From contig CAZGSR010000009.1 of NCBI GenBank assembly GCA_964528645.1, positions 4,860 to 68,859 of the forward strand: 64,000 bases of DNA, in the 5' to 3' direction. Numbering within the stretch: the stretch's first letter is position 1; the number at the start of each line of letters is the position of its first letter. The position numbers were made by a program, and so were the translations under genes. Source of the stretch: UBA5734 sp964528645 (GTDB taxonomy: Bacteria; Bacillota; Clostridia; Saccharofermentanales; UBA5734). The notes beneath the pieces were generated by a model. The model worked only from the letters and a program-made list of their open reading frames with translations, was not told the DNA's origin and made no database searches. Of this stretch, positions 44,291 to 53,008 are shown one piece after another.

Positions 44291-45355
44291 ATGATCAAAC
44301 GTTCTGATTTCAACTATTTCCTGCCCGAAGAATTGATCGCCCAGCACCCACTGGCCAGGCGGGACGAGTCGCGCCTTCTGGTTCTCGATGGCTGCACCGG
44401 TGCGATCCAGCACCAGATTTTCTCGGAGTTGCCGGATCTGCTGGCAGCCGGGGATTGCCTGGTGATCAATAACACACGCGTGATTCCGGCGCGGCTTCTG
44501 GGCCAGCGCAGTGACAGCGGCACACCGGTAGAATTCCTGCTGCTGAAACGGCTGTCGGATACCGACTGGGAAGTCATCGTCCGGCCAGGGCGACGGGTCC
44601 GGCCAGGCCATCACATCACCTTTATCCCGGGAATTCTCGCAGCGACCATTCTCGAGGTTCGCGACGACGGCAACCGTGTTGTCCGTTTCGAGTATGACGG
44701 TGTTTTCGAAGCCGTTCTCGACCAGGCCGGCACCATGCCCTTGCCGCCCTATATCCGGGAACGGCTGGAAGACAAGGAACGATACCAGACGGTCTATGCC
44801 AAGCTGGACGGCTCTGCAGCTGCCCCGACCGCTGGCTTGCATTTCACACCCGAATTGCTGGATCGTTTGCGCGCTCAGGGAATCAACATAGCCGAGGTTA
44901 CGTTGCATGTCGGACTGGGCACCTTCCGCCCCGTCAAGGCGGACAACATCCAGGACCACCTGATGCATGCCGAGTATTACGACCTGCCCCAGGCCTCGGT
45001 TGATGCCATCCTGACAGCCAAAACCAGCGGCCATCGGGTGATTGCTGTAGGCACCACCAGCAACCGTGTCCTGGAAGCTGTCGCCAGTGCGCATCACGGC
45101 CACCTGGTTGCCGGATCTGGCTGGACCGATATCTTCATCTACCCCGGATATGCCTTCAAGATCGTGGATGCCCTGATCACCAATTTTCATTTGCCGGAAT
45201 CCACCCTGCTGATGCTGGTCTCAGCCATGGCCGGACGGGAGAACATTCTCAGGGCCTACCAGGCAGCCATCGACGAACGCTACCGCTTCTTCAGTTTCGG
45301 GGATGCGATGTTCATCACCAGAAGAAAGGACACCTGTCATTCCCATGAATCCTGA
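44291..45355 (+). CDS. queA: S-adenosylmethionine:tRNA ribosyltransferase-isomerase
   Basis: A 354-residue QueA that transfers the ribosyl part of SAM to preQ1 in tRNA, forming epoxyqueuosine. Characteristic blocks are FLPEELIAQHPLARRDESRLLVL, VINNTRVIPARL, PPYIRERLEDKERYQTVYA, AAPTAGLHFTPELLDRL and LHVGLGTFRPVK. Length is normal. It starts an operon with tgt, which it overlaps by 11 bases. The promoter is unusually close to the start codon. Confidence 0.97.
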   Translation: MIKRSDFNYFLPEELIAQHPLARRDESRLLVLDGCTGAIQHQIFSELPDLLAAGDCLVINNTRVIPARLLGQRSDSGTPVEFLLLKRLSDTDWEVIVRPGRRVRPGHHITFIPGILAATILEVRDDGNRVVRFEYDGVFEAVLDQAGTMPLPPYIRERLEDKERYQTVYAKLDGSAAAPTAGLHFTPELLDRLRAQGINIAEVTLHVGLGTFRPVKADNIQDHLMHAEYYDLPQASVDAILTAKTSGHRVIAVGTTSNRVLEAVASAHHGHLVAGSGWTDIFIYPGYAFKIVDALITNFHLPESTLLMLVSAMAGRENILRAYQAAIDERYRFFSFGDAMFITRRKDTCHSHES

Positions 45356-46532
45356 GACAAGCACCATGGAAAAATCCACGCTGGCGATCAAACCACCCCA
45401 CCTGGGCCACCATGCAGTCTGGTATGAGCACAAGCACACCTGCCGCCAGTCCGGCGCCCGGCTGGGGGTGGTCCACACGCCGCACGGTTCATTTGAAACG
45501 CCTGCCTTCATGCCAGTTGGCACCCAGGCCACGGTCAAGGGCATGGCACCGGAAGAGCTCAAGGCCATGGACGCTGGGATCATCCTGTCCAATACTTATC
45601 ATCTCTGGATGCGTCCGGGCAGCGACATTGTCCGTGAGGCCGGTGGCCTGCACCGGTTCATGAACTGGGATCGGCCGATTCTGACCGACAGTGGTGGTTT
45701 CCAGGTTTTTTCCCTGTCTGACCGGCGCCACATCACAGAAGAAGGCGTCCGGTTCAAGTCGCACATCGATGGTTCGCGCCACATCCTGACGCCGGAAAAA
45801 TCGATCGAAGTCCAGAATGACCTCGGCTCTGACATCATCATGGCCTTTGACGAATGCACGCCCTGGCCTGCGGATGAGGCTTATGTCAAACAATCGCTTG
45901 AACGGACGACGCGCTGGCTGGACCGCTGCATCAAAGCGCACAAGAATACGGATCACCAGGCCTTGTTTGGCATCATCCAGGGTGGAACCTATGCCCAGTA
46001 TCGTCAGCAAAGCGCCCGGGAGATCACGTCTTATGACTTACCAGGCTATGCCCTGGGCGGACTTTCAGTCGGAGAACCGGCCCATCTGCTTTACGAGATG
46101 CTCGAGGAAACGGTTCCCCTGATGCCGACGGACAAGCCGCGCTACCTGATGGGCGTCGGTACCCCCGACTACCTGATCGAAGGGGCCATCCGTGGCATCG
46201 ACATGTTCGACTGTGTCTTGCCAACCCGGATCGGCCGCAACGGCACGGTCCTGACCCGCAAAGGTCGCCTGATCGTGCGCGATGCCAAATACGCCCGCGA
46301 TTTTGCGCCGATCGAGTCCGACTGCACCTGCTATGTCTGCCAGAATTATTCCCGCGCCTATATCCGCCATCTCCTCAAGGCCAATGAGATGTTCGGCCTG
46401 CGCCTGGCATCCTGGCACAACCTCCATTTCCTGTTGCAGCTGATGGCCGATGTCAGACAGGCCATCGCCGAGGACCGCCTGCTCGATTTCCGGGACGAAT
46501 TCTTTGAAAGCTACGGCTATAAAAAGGGATGA
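45345..46532 (+). CDS. tgt: Queuine tRNA-ribosyltransferase
   Basis: A 395-residue TGT that exchanges guanine-34 for preQ1 in tRNAs with GUN anticodons. Core motifs are visible: GGFQVFSL, the catalytic region DIIMAFDECTPWP, GYALGGLSVGEP, and the zinc site CTCYVCQNYSRAYIRH followed by the later His. ATG 45345 is preferred to the in-frame ATG at 45303; a GAAAGGA is upstream at a somewhat long distance. A short N-terminal extension of about 20 residues precedes the family core. Works after preQ1 supply and before QueA in queuosine synthesis. Confidence 0.95.
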   Translation: MNPETSTMEKSTLAIKPPHLGHHAVWYEHKHTCRQSGARLGVVHTPHGSFETPAFMPVGTQATVKGMAPEELKAMDAGIILSNTYHLWMRPGSDIVREAGGLHRFMNWDRPILTDSGGFQVFSLSDRRHITEEGVRFKSHIDGSRHILTPEKSIEVQNDLGSDIIMAFDECTPWPADEAYVKQSLERTTRWLDRCIKAHKNTDHQALFGIIQGGTYAQYRQQSAREITSYDLPGYALGGLSVGEPAHLLYEMLEETVPLMPTDKPRYLMGVGTPDYLIEGAIRGIDMFDCVLPTRIGRNGTVLTRKGRLIVRDAKYARDFAPIESDCTCYVCQNYSRAYIRHLLKANEMFGLRLASWHNLHFLLQLMADVRQAIAEDRLLDFRDEFFESYGYKKG

Positions 46533-46535
46533 TCC

Positions 46536-46565
46536 TTGCTAAGCAGCGAACGCTCGTGCTAAACT
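46536..46565 (+). promoter_or_regulatory. Possible promoter of yajC
   Basis: TTGCTA at 46536-46541 and TAAACT at 46560-46565 with an 18-base spacer and a TG just before the -10. Confidence 0.45.
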
Positions 46566-46628
46566 GTTTGAGCAAATCAGGAATCCAGTTCATTGGCTGG
46601 ACCTTGACAGATTATGGAGGAGATTACC

Positions 46629-46949
46629 ATGGATTTAGTGAAATTTGCGATGACCGATGCGGCCGCCGGCAGCTGGACAGGCATGCTGGGCACCTTGCTG
46701 CCACTGGTTTTGATGTTTGGCCTGATGTACCTGCTTTTGATCCGTCCCCAGCGGACCAAGGAGAAGAAACTGCGTGAGCAGATCAATGCCATGGCCGTCG
46801 GCGACAAGGTGGTCACTGCTGGTGGTATTGTCGGCAAGGTCGTCAACCTCAAAGATGATGAAGTCACCATCTCGACCAGCGTTGCCAATACACTGATCAC
46901 GTTCAAGAAAGCTTCCGTCAGCACGGTCATCAAGCCCGTCAGCGAATAA
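46629..46949 (+). CDS. yajC: Preprotein translocase subunit YajC
   Basis: A 106-residue YajC. One N-terminal membrane segment (TLLPLVLMFGLMYLLLIRPQ, about 22-41) is followed by the cytoplasmic domain RPQRTKEKKLREQINAMAVG and GDKVVTAGGIVGKVV. It accompanies SecDF at the translocon. GGAGGAG stands before ATG 46629; five extra in-frame residues are discarded. The order queA-tgt-yajC followed by SCIFF genes is characteristic of Clostridia; secDF is not in the window. Confidence 0.95.
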   Translation: MDLVKFAMTDAAAGSWTGMLGTLLPLVLMFGLMYLLLIRPQRTKEKKLREQINAMAVGDKVVTAGGIVGKVVNLKDDEVTISTSVANTLITFKKASVSTVIKPVSE

Positions 46950-47005
46950 TTCTCTTGTCAAAACATCTGATATCGTTTGATCATAAAGGAAGGGGAAATC
47001 AACGT

Positions 47006-47152
47006 ATGAAACACATCCAGACCGTCAGTGAAGCTTGCATCCATGTCTCTGCTGGCCAGAGTGCCTGCGGTGAATGCCAGACATCTTGCCAGTCCGCCTG
47101 CAAGACGAGCTGCACCGTTGCCAACCAGGCTTGCGAATCCTTCGAGCGCTGA
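47006..47152 (+). CDS. scfA: SCIFF peptide (six-cysteine ribosomal peptide precursor)
   Basis: A 48-residue precursor of the SCIFF family, a near-universal clostridial ribosomally made, post-translationally modified peptide of unknown role. The conserved core CGECQTSCQSACKTSCTVAN has cysteines at 21, 24, 28, 32 and 36, with the sixth at 43. In the studied clostridial homologue, Cys32 is joined to Thr37 by a thioether; both residues occupy the same numbers here. A seventh Cys at 11 is unusual. ATG 47006 follows AAAGGAAGGGG; the longer in-frame start at 46955 is rejected. The maturase gene follows after an attenuator. Confidence 0.95.
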   Translation: MKHIQTVSEACIHVSAGQSACGECQTSCQSACKTSCTVANQACESFER

Positions 47153-47233
47153 GCAAAGCAACCCTGGCTAGCTGTCAGGATATCTGCCCGGCTCCCGAGT
47201 TCCTATTGCCTGCCGTCTGATTTGAATCAGCGA

Positions 47234-47269
47234 GATAGTGGATAGCCGCTGGCTTTCCACTATCTTTTT
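47234..47269 (+). terminator. Attenuator between SCIFF and its maturase
   Basis: GATAGTGGA (47234-47242) pairs with TCCACTATC (47256-47264), followed by five T residues. It should allow more peptide transcript than maturase transcript. Confidence 0.82.
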
Positions 47270-47290
47270 CATTGTACAAAGGAGATCCTC

Positions 47291-48643
47291 TTGGTCCATC
47301 TTTTCAAATTCCAGAATGACACCCTCGCCTTCGATTCAGAAAGCGGTGCCCTGCATAAGCTGGATGACCTTTCCGCTGCTGTCATCGAGTCCTACATCGA
47401 GCATGAGGGACAGCACCCCGGAGAGACCGCGATCCAACAGCTCGAAGCCAGTCTGGGCCCGGATGTCCGGGAATGCTGCAACGACATCGACGAACTGATT
47501 GCCCGGGGCGATTTGTTTGCCCCTGCCAAGTCCATCACACCGGACCAGCTGTATCCCGATCAGCCCCGCATCAAATCCATGTGCCTGCATATCTGCCATG
47601 ACTGCAATCTGCGCTGCGAGTATTGTTTTGCCAGCACGGGAGATTTCGGGACTGGACACCGCACCATGCTGGATGTCGAAACCGGCCGCAAAGCGATCGA
47701 TTTCCTGATTGAGGCATCCGGTCCGCGCAGAAACCTCGACATCGATTTTTTTGGCGGTGAACCGCTCCTGAACTGGCCTGTCGTGGTTGACCTGGTCGAC
47801 TATTGCGAGAAACGGGGTGCAGAAACTGGCAAGATCCTGCGTCTGACCATGACCACGAACGGGGTCCTGCTCGATGAGGAAAAATCCCAGTTCATCAACC
47901 AGCATTTCAAAAATGTTGTCCTCAGTCTGGATGGCCGCCCCGATGTCCATGACCGGATGAGGCCGGATGCGGGTGGCAAAGGCTCCTATCAGCGCATCGC
48001 CCCCCATTTCAAGGATTTCATCGCAATGCGCGGTGACAGGGACTATTATCTGCGTGGCACCTTTACCCGCCACAACCTCGATTTCACCGGGGACGTCCTC
48101 CATCTGGCGTCTTTGGGCAAGCAACTGTCGATGGAACCTGTTGTGGCTCCGTCAGGCGTGGGATATGAAATCCGGCCGGAAGACCTGCCAGTGATCGAAG
48201 CCGAATACGAGAAGCTGGCTATGGAAATCCGCCAAGCCAAAGCCAAGGGCGAGCCGTTCAATTTTTTCCATTTCATGCTCGACCTGTCCCATGGCCCGTG
48301 TGCCTTCAAGCGGATCAAGGGCTGCGGTGTCGGGATCGAATACATCGCCGTAACCCCGGAAGGTGACATCTATCCCTGCCATCAGTTTGTCGGCGAACCC
48401 GAATACCGCATGGGCAATGTTCACGATCAACCAATCCAGATCGATCCTGCAGTCCAGCAACCGTTTTACTCGCTGCTGGTTCCGGACAAAGCCGAATGCA
48501 GCCAGTGCTGGGCCAAGTACTTCTGCAGTGGTGGCTGTGCAGCCAACAGCCTGCATGTCAATGGCCATATCAACGGGGTCGATCCGATCAGCTGCCAGCT
48601 GCAGAAAAAGCGACTCGAATGCGCCCTCTGGCTCAAGACCTGA
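47291..48643 (+). CDS. scfB: SCIFF radical-SAM maturase
   Basis: A 450-residue radical SAM/SPASM enzyme that forms the thioether in SCIFF. The N-terminal peptide-binding (RRE-like) part covers about 1-95. The 4Fe-4S motif CHDCNLRCEYC contains the CxxxCxxC cysteines near residue 103. The SPASM region has CGVGIEYIAVTPEGDIYPC, CSQCWAKYFCSGGC and a final Cys near 440, for two auxiliary clusters. The start is TTG 47291 behind GGAG. It follows the SCIFF gene, separated by the attenuator. Confidence 0.95.
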   Translation: MVHLFKFQNDTLAFDSESGALHKLDDLSAAVIESYIEHEGQHPGETAIQQLEASLGPDVRECCNDIDELIARGDLFAPAKSITPDQLYPDQPRIKSMCLHICHDCNLRCEYCFASTGDFGTGHRTMLDVETGRKAIDFLIEASGPRRNLDIDFFGGEPLLNWPVVVDLVDYCEKRGAETGKILRLTMTTNGVLLDEEKSQFINQHFKNVVLSLDGRPDVHDRMRPDAGGKGSYQRIAPHFKDFIAMRGDRDYYLRGTFTRHNLDFTGDVLHLASLGKQLSMEPVVAPSGVGYEIRPEDLPVIEAEYEKLAMEIRQAKAKGEPFNFFHFMLDLSHGPCAFKRIKGCGVGIEYIAVTPEGDIYPCHQFVGEPEYRMGNVHDQPIQIDPAVQQPFYSLLVPDKAECSQCWAKYFCSGGCAANSLHVNGHINGVDPISCQLQKKRLECALWLKT

Positions 48644-48683
48644 ACATTTCAGCCGTTCATCGATTCCTGAAAGGAGAGCTGTC

Positions 48684-49250
48684 ATGCATAAGCCTTTGAT
48701 TCGTGCCTACCAGGGCAAGAAACCGCTGGTGGATCCGTCTGCTTTCATTGCGGAAACAGCCACCCTGATCGGCGATGTGACTATCGGTCCACAGAGTTCG
48801 ATCTGGTATGGCGCCATCTTGCGCGGCGATGTCCAGCCAATTGTGATTGGAGCCCAGAGCAATGTCCAGGACCAGACGGTGGTCCATGACAGAGTGGTGA
48901 TCGGTGACCGGGTGAGCATCGGCCACGGGGTGATCCTGCACGGCTGCATGATTGAAGATGACGCCCTGGTCGGCATGGGTGCTGTAGTCCTGGATGGTGC
49001 TGTCATCCAGCGCGGAGCCATGGTCGCTGCCGGCGCCCTGGTAGCCGGGGGTACCGTCGTCGAAGCAGGGACTCTGTACGCTGGCATTCCGGCCACTTTC
49101 TGGAAAAGGCTTGATCCCAGTCGGATCGAGCAAAACCGCCAGACCGTTCATCATCATTTGCAACATCTGGCGCACTATCAGACCGGTGAACAAAAAAACG
49201 AAGAGTCCGGGCAGGAAAACGAACCAGACGTGTCGAATAATAGACTGTGA
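48684..49250 (+). CDS. Gamma-carbonic anhydrase family protein
   Basis: A 188-residue left-handed beta-helix protein of hexapeptide repeats, of the gamma-carbonic anhydrase/YrdA group. Metal-binding histidines appear in QDQTVVHD and SIGHGVILHG. IWYGAILRGDV and GMGAVVLDGAVI are typical; a bulky YAGIPATFWKRL block precedes the C-terminal helix. A His/Asn/Glu-rich tail of about 35 residues ends the protein. Carbonic anhydrase activity is not guaranteed in this group. ATG 48684 has AAAGGAG upstream. The last codons overlap the dnaG start by 4 bases. Confidence 0.9.
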   Translation: MHKPLIRAYQGKKPLVDPSAFIAETATLIGDVTIGPQSSIWYGAILRGDVQPIVIGAQSNVQDQTVVHDRVVIGDRVSIGHGVILHGCMIEDDALVGMGAVVLDGAVIQRGAMVAAGALVAGGTVVEAGTLYAGIPATFWKRLDPSRIEQNRQTVHHHLQHLAHYQTGEQKNEESGQENEPDVSNNRL

Positions 49251-51109
49251 GCAATTCTGGTATAAACCGCACCATTCCAGATGAACTGGTTGAGGAAGTC
49301 AAGTCCAGGAACGATATTGTCTCAGTCGTCGGGCAGTACGTTCGTCTTGACAAGCGCAGCAGTGCCAATCTGTTCGGGTTGTGTCCCTTTCACAATGAGG
49401 ATACACCTTCTTTCAGTGTGTCACCCAGCAAGCAGATTTTTTATTGCTTTGGCTGCCACAAGGGTGGCAATGTCATCACCTTCATCCGCGAGATTGAAAA
49501 ATGCACCTGGCCCCAGGCCTTGAAAATCCTGGCCGACCGGGTAGGAATTCAACTGCCGGAACCGGATGACGCCGCCTATCGCGAACGTCTCGAACGCAAC
49601 GCCACCCTGCAGAAAATCTACCTGGAGGCAGCCCGCTATTATTACCACAGCCTGCAAAGTCCTGCCGGAGCTGCCGCTCGCCGCTACCTGAAGGAGCGCG
49701 CCATCGCTGACAGCACCGCCCGGAAATTCGGTCTTGGTTTTGCACCCGACGAATGGGACGGACTGCTTTTGCATCTGCGCCGGCAGGGTCTCGATGATCC
49801 CCAGTTGATCAGCCAGTCTGGCCTGTTCAAGCGTGGCAAATCAGATGGCTACTATGACTTGTTCCGCAACCGCCTGATGTTTCCGATCTTTGACGCCATG
49901 GGCAAGATCATCGCCTTTGGTGGGCGCGTCCTCGACGATTCTCAGCCCAAATACCTGAATTCGCCCGAGACACCGCTCTATACCAAAGGCCGCCACCTCT
50001 ATGGCCTCAACCTGGCCAAATCCAGCAGCGACAAACGCCTGGTCCTGGTTGAGGGCTACATGGATACCCTGGCCATGCACCAGGCTGGAATCGACAATGC
50101 CGTGGCTGCCCTCGGCACAGCGATGACCGAAGCCCAGGCCAACCTGATCCGCAAATATACTGACCAGGTGATTGTCGGCTTTGATGCCGACGCCGCGGGT
50201 CAGAACGCCGCTTTGCGCAGCCTGGACATCCTGACATCACGTGGGCTTAAAGTTACAGTTCTGCGGGTGCCAGACGGCAAAGATCCGGATGAATTCATCC
50301 GCAAACACGGTCCGGAACGTTTCAAGGTCCTGGTCGACCAGGCATTGCCGCTTTTAGATTTCAAGCTCGATGTGGCCCGGCGTTCCTGTGAGGTGCATGG
50401 CGCTCTCGACATCCTGGCATTCCAGGACCAGGCCTGCTCGATCCTGGCCAGGGAAGACAATGCTATTGTGCGTGAGTTGTACGCTGGCAAGGTCAGTGAG
50501 TGGCTCCATGCCTCGGCCGACAGTGTCGTGCGCGAGATCGAACGGCGTCGCGAAGGCAGTGAAACCAGTCCGGGCGGAGATTTATTGCACCAGCAGCTGG
50601 CAGCCCGCAAAAAACCAGACGCTCCGCCAGTTGCTGATCTGGCCCAGCCTTCTGGCCAGCAAGCCACCCGCGAGGAGATCTACTTGCTGTGCTTTCTGGC
50701 CGAGCATCCCACACTCTGGGCCCGTCTGGAACCTAAGCCTGTCGCGGCAGACTTCTCTGCCGGGGTGATGCAGGCTGTAGCCAGCCGGCTGCTCGAGTAC
50801 CTGGACTCTGGAAAGTCTGTAGACAGCGGTGGCCTGATGCTCTGGTCAGAAGCCCTCGTCGTGCACGGCCGCCTGTTGACTGATCTTCTGGCCAAAGCCA
50901 GCATGAAGCTGGAGGAGACCTTTGCTGGCCAGGACCCCCTGAAGACCATCCATGAACTGGTGCGCACGATTCGTCTGGAGAACTTGCGACGCCAGCTCAG
51001 GGAAACAGCTACCCTGGCCCAGGATCCTGATCAGCCGGCGGAAGCAGCCGAGGCCAGGAAAAAGCTTCTTGACATCAACCAGCAGATCCAGAAACTGCGC
51101 ACACGCTAA
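49247..51109 (+). CDS. dnaG: DNA primase
   Basis: A 620-residue primase that makes RNA primers at the replication fork. The CHC2 zinc domain is at the N-terminus (CPFHNEDTPSFSVSPSK, then FYCFGCHKGGN). The TOPRIM core contains VLVEGYMDTLAMHQAGI, GTAMTEAQANLIRKY and VGFDADAAGQNAALR. A C-terminal helicase-interaction domain starts near residue 455. The start codon is GTG 49247, overlapping the preceding gene (GTGA). With rpoD downstream it forms the usual macromolecular-synthesis operon. Confidence 0.97.
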   Translation: MSNSGINRTIPDELVEEVKSRNDIVSVVGQYVRLDKRSSANLFGLCPFHNEDTPSFSVSPSKQIFYCFGCHKGGNVITFIREIEKCTWPQALKILADRVGIQLPEPDDAAYRERLERNATLQKIYLEAARYYYHSLQSPAGAAARRYLKERAIADSTARKFGLGFAPDEWDGLLLHLRRQGLDDPQLISQSGLFKRGKSDGYYDLFRNRLMFPIFDAMGKIIAFGGRVLDDSQPKYLNSPETPLYTKGRHLYGLNLAKSSSDKRLVLVEGYMDTLAMHQAGIDNAVAALGTAMTEAQANLIRKYTDQVIVGFDADAAGQNAALRSLDILTSRGLKVTVLRVPDGKDPDEFIRKHGPERFKVLVDQALPLLDFKLDVARRSCEVHGALDILAFQDQACSILAREDNAIVRELYAGKVSEWLHASADSVVREIERRREGSETSPGGDLLHQQLAARKKPDAPPVADLAQPSGQQATREEIYLLCFLAEHPTLWARLEPKPVAADFSAGVMQAVASRLLEYLDSGKSVDSGGLMLWSEALVVHGRLLTDLLAKASMKLEETFAGQDPLKTIHELVRTIRLENLRRQLRETATLAQDPDQPAEAAEARKKLLDINQQIQKLRTR

Positions 51110-51198
51110 AACCACCGGATTTTACAGCCGGGACAGACATAAACCCATCCATTACAAGCAGATAATTTATTTTGAATTTTTGGAGGACTCACACAACC

Positions 51199-52266
51199 AT
51201 GGCAGAGAAAAAGCAAGGCCTGCTCACAGAGCTGCTCAACAAAGCCCACGCCTCGAACAACCAGATTTCCTACAAGGACGTCATGAGTGCGATCGAATCA
51301 TCAGACATCGACCTGGACCAGGCTGAGAAGGTTCTCGACCGGCTCGAAGCCATGGGTGTCGAAGTCGTCGCTGACACCGTCGTCGAAGATGACACATCGT
51401 CGGACAATGACCTTGATATCAGCACGATCGAAGGTGTTGGGGTCGATGATCCAGTCCGCATGTACCTCAAGGAAATCGGCAAGGTGCCCCTGCTGACTGC
51501 AGATGAGGAAAAAGAACTGGCTCAGGCCATGCTGGAAGGTGACATGGATGCCAAGGAACGTCTCTGCAACGCCAACTTGCGTCTCGTTGTCAGCATTGCC
51601 AAGCGTTACGTCGGCCGTGGCATGCAATTCCTTGACTTGATCCAGGAAGGCAATCTGGGCCTGATCAAGGCAGTCGATAAATTCGATTATGAAAAAGGCT
51701 TCAAATTCAGCACCTATGCCACCTGGTGGATCCGCCAGGCCATCACCCGGGCTATCGCTGACCAGGCCCGCACGATCCGCATCCCCGTCCATATGGTTGA
51801 GACGATCAACAAGCTGATCCGTATCCAGCGCCAGCTGATCCAGGAGCTCGGCCGTGAGCCCGAGGCTGAGGAACTGGCCCAGGAAATGGGCATGACAGTG
51901 GAGAAGGTGCGTGAGATCATGAAGATTTCCCAGGAACCGGTCTCCCTGGAAAAACCGATCGGCGAAGAAGAGGACAGCCATCTGGGTGATTTCATCCCCG
52001 ATGACGATGCTCCGTCACCGGCTGACCAGGCGGCTTTCACCCTGCTCAAAGAACAGCTGCTCGAAGTCTTGAAAGGCCTGACCCCGAGGGAGGAAAAGGT
52101 CCTGCGCCTGCGTTTCGGTCTCGATGATGGCCGGACCCGGACGCTGGAAGAGGTTGGCAAGGAATTCAACGTCACGCGCGAACGCATCCGCCAGATCGAG
52201 GCCAAAGCCCTGCGCAAAATGCGCCACCCCAGCCGGAGCAAAAAGCTCAAGGACTACCTGGACTGA
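51199..52266 (+). CDS. rpoD: RNA polymerase primary sigma factor SigA
   Basis: The 355-residue housekeeping sigma factor. Region 1.1 is short but present (ISYKDVMSAIESSDIDLDQAEKVL). Region 1.2/2 has DDPVRMYLKEIGKVPLL, RFVVSIAKRY-type residues and FSTYATWWIRQAITRAIADQ. Region 3 includes EAEELAQEMGMTVEKV, and region 4 has VLRLRFGLDDGRTRTLEEVG and VTRERIRQIEAKALRKMRHP. Length is close to Bacillus SigA. ATG 51199 is 12 bases from GGAGG; the longer frame from 51172 is rejected. It explains the TTGACA/TATAAT promoters seen across the window. Confidence 0.97.
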   Translation: MAEKKQGLLTELLNKAHASNNQISYKDVMSAIESSDIDLDQAEKVLDRLEAMGVEVVADTVVEDDTSSDNDLDISTIEGVGVDDPVRMYLKEIGKVPLLTADEEKELAQAMLEGDMDAKERLCNANLRLVVSIAKRYVGRGMQFLDLIQEGNLGLIKAVDKFDYEKGFKFSTYATWWIRQAITRAIADQARTIRIPVHMVETINKLIRIQRQLIQELGREPEAEELAQEMGMTVEKVREIMKISQEPVSLEKPIGEEEDSHLGDFIPDDDAPSPADQAAFTLLKEQLLEVLKGLTPREEKVLRLRFGLDDGRTRTLEEVGKEFNVTRERIRQIEAKALRKMRHPSRSKKLKDYLD

Positions 52267-52288
52267 TCGTAGTCCATTACGGTACGGT

Positions 52289-52981
52289 ATGCACAAACAG
52301 CCGCGACTCCCTGTCCTGTCTGCCCGTCTCGAGGCGGTCGCCAGTCTTGTTGCGCCGTGTGCGAGGGTGTTTGATATTGGCACGGACCATGCCTTTCTGC
52401 CGATTGAGCTGGTCCGGCGTGACATCTGCCAGTCGGCAGTGGCTTCGGACATCCGACCAGGCCCGATCGCCGTGGCCCGGCGCAACATTAGCCGGGCCGG
52501 CTTGACCGACCGGATCGAAACGGCCGTGACTTCTGGCCTTCAAGGCCATGAGATCGGTCCGGATGATGCTGTGGTCCTGTCCGGCCTCGGCGGCCTGGAA
52601 ATGATCGATATCCTGGCTGTATTGCCTGAGCCCTGCAGCCAAGTCATCCTGCAGCCCCAGAAATCTGCCATGGAGCTGAGGCTGTGGCTCGTGGCCAACC
52701 ACTACCAGATCGACCGGGAAGAACTGGTCCAGGACCGGGAGCGGATTTATGTCATCATCCGGGCGGTGCCAGGAAAGTCAGGTCCGTCAAAACCGATGGA
52801 TCACCCAGACATGAGTCTGGCCGAGGCCGTCCTGGGTCCTGTCCTGCTCCGGGAGAAACCACCCTTGTTCGGACCCTATCTGAAGCAAGTTGCCCGCCAT
52901 GTCCAGTCAGCCAGCCGCAGGATGCCGGAACTAACTGACGTGATGGCTGTTATTCAGGAATGGCTCGATCAAACACTGTGA
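52289..52981 (+). CDS. trmK: tRNA (adenine(22)-N1)-methyltransferase
   Basis: A 230-residue SAM-dependent methyltransferase that modifies A22 of tRNA in Gram-positive bacteria. The N-terminus RLEAVASLVAPCARVFDIGTDHAFLPIELV carries the SAM-binding DIGTDH motif. ASDIRPGPIAVARRNI and VVLSGLGGLEMIDILA follow, with PLxxNxx-like VILQPQKS. A C-terminal coiled-coil part is short. The rpoD-trmK-nif3 order is a standard Firmicute arrangement. ATG 52289 has no clear ribosome binding site; the much longer in-frame ORF runs back into rpoD. Confidence 0.93.
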   Translation: MHKQPRLPVLSARLEAVASLVAPCARVFDIGTDHAFLPIELVRRDICQSAVASDIRPGPIAVARRNISRAGLTDRIETAVTSGLQGHEIGPDDAVVLSGLGGLEMIDILAVLPEPCSQVILQPQKSAMELRLWLVANHYQIDREELVQDRERIYVIIRAVPGKSGPSKPMDHPDMSLAEAVLGPVLLREKPPLFGPYLKQVARHVQSASRRMPELTDVMAVIQEWLDQTL

Positions 52982-53008
52982 AACAAAGGAAAAAGAGGGA
53001 GGCGAACC

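Noticed and set aside
47153..47233. Possible extra small gene or riboswitch between SCIFF and maturase
   Set aside because: No open frame with a ribosome binding site and no recognised aptamer; only the attenuator hairpin is supported.
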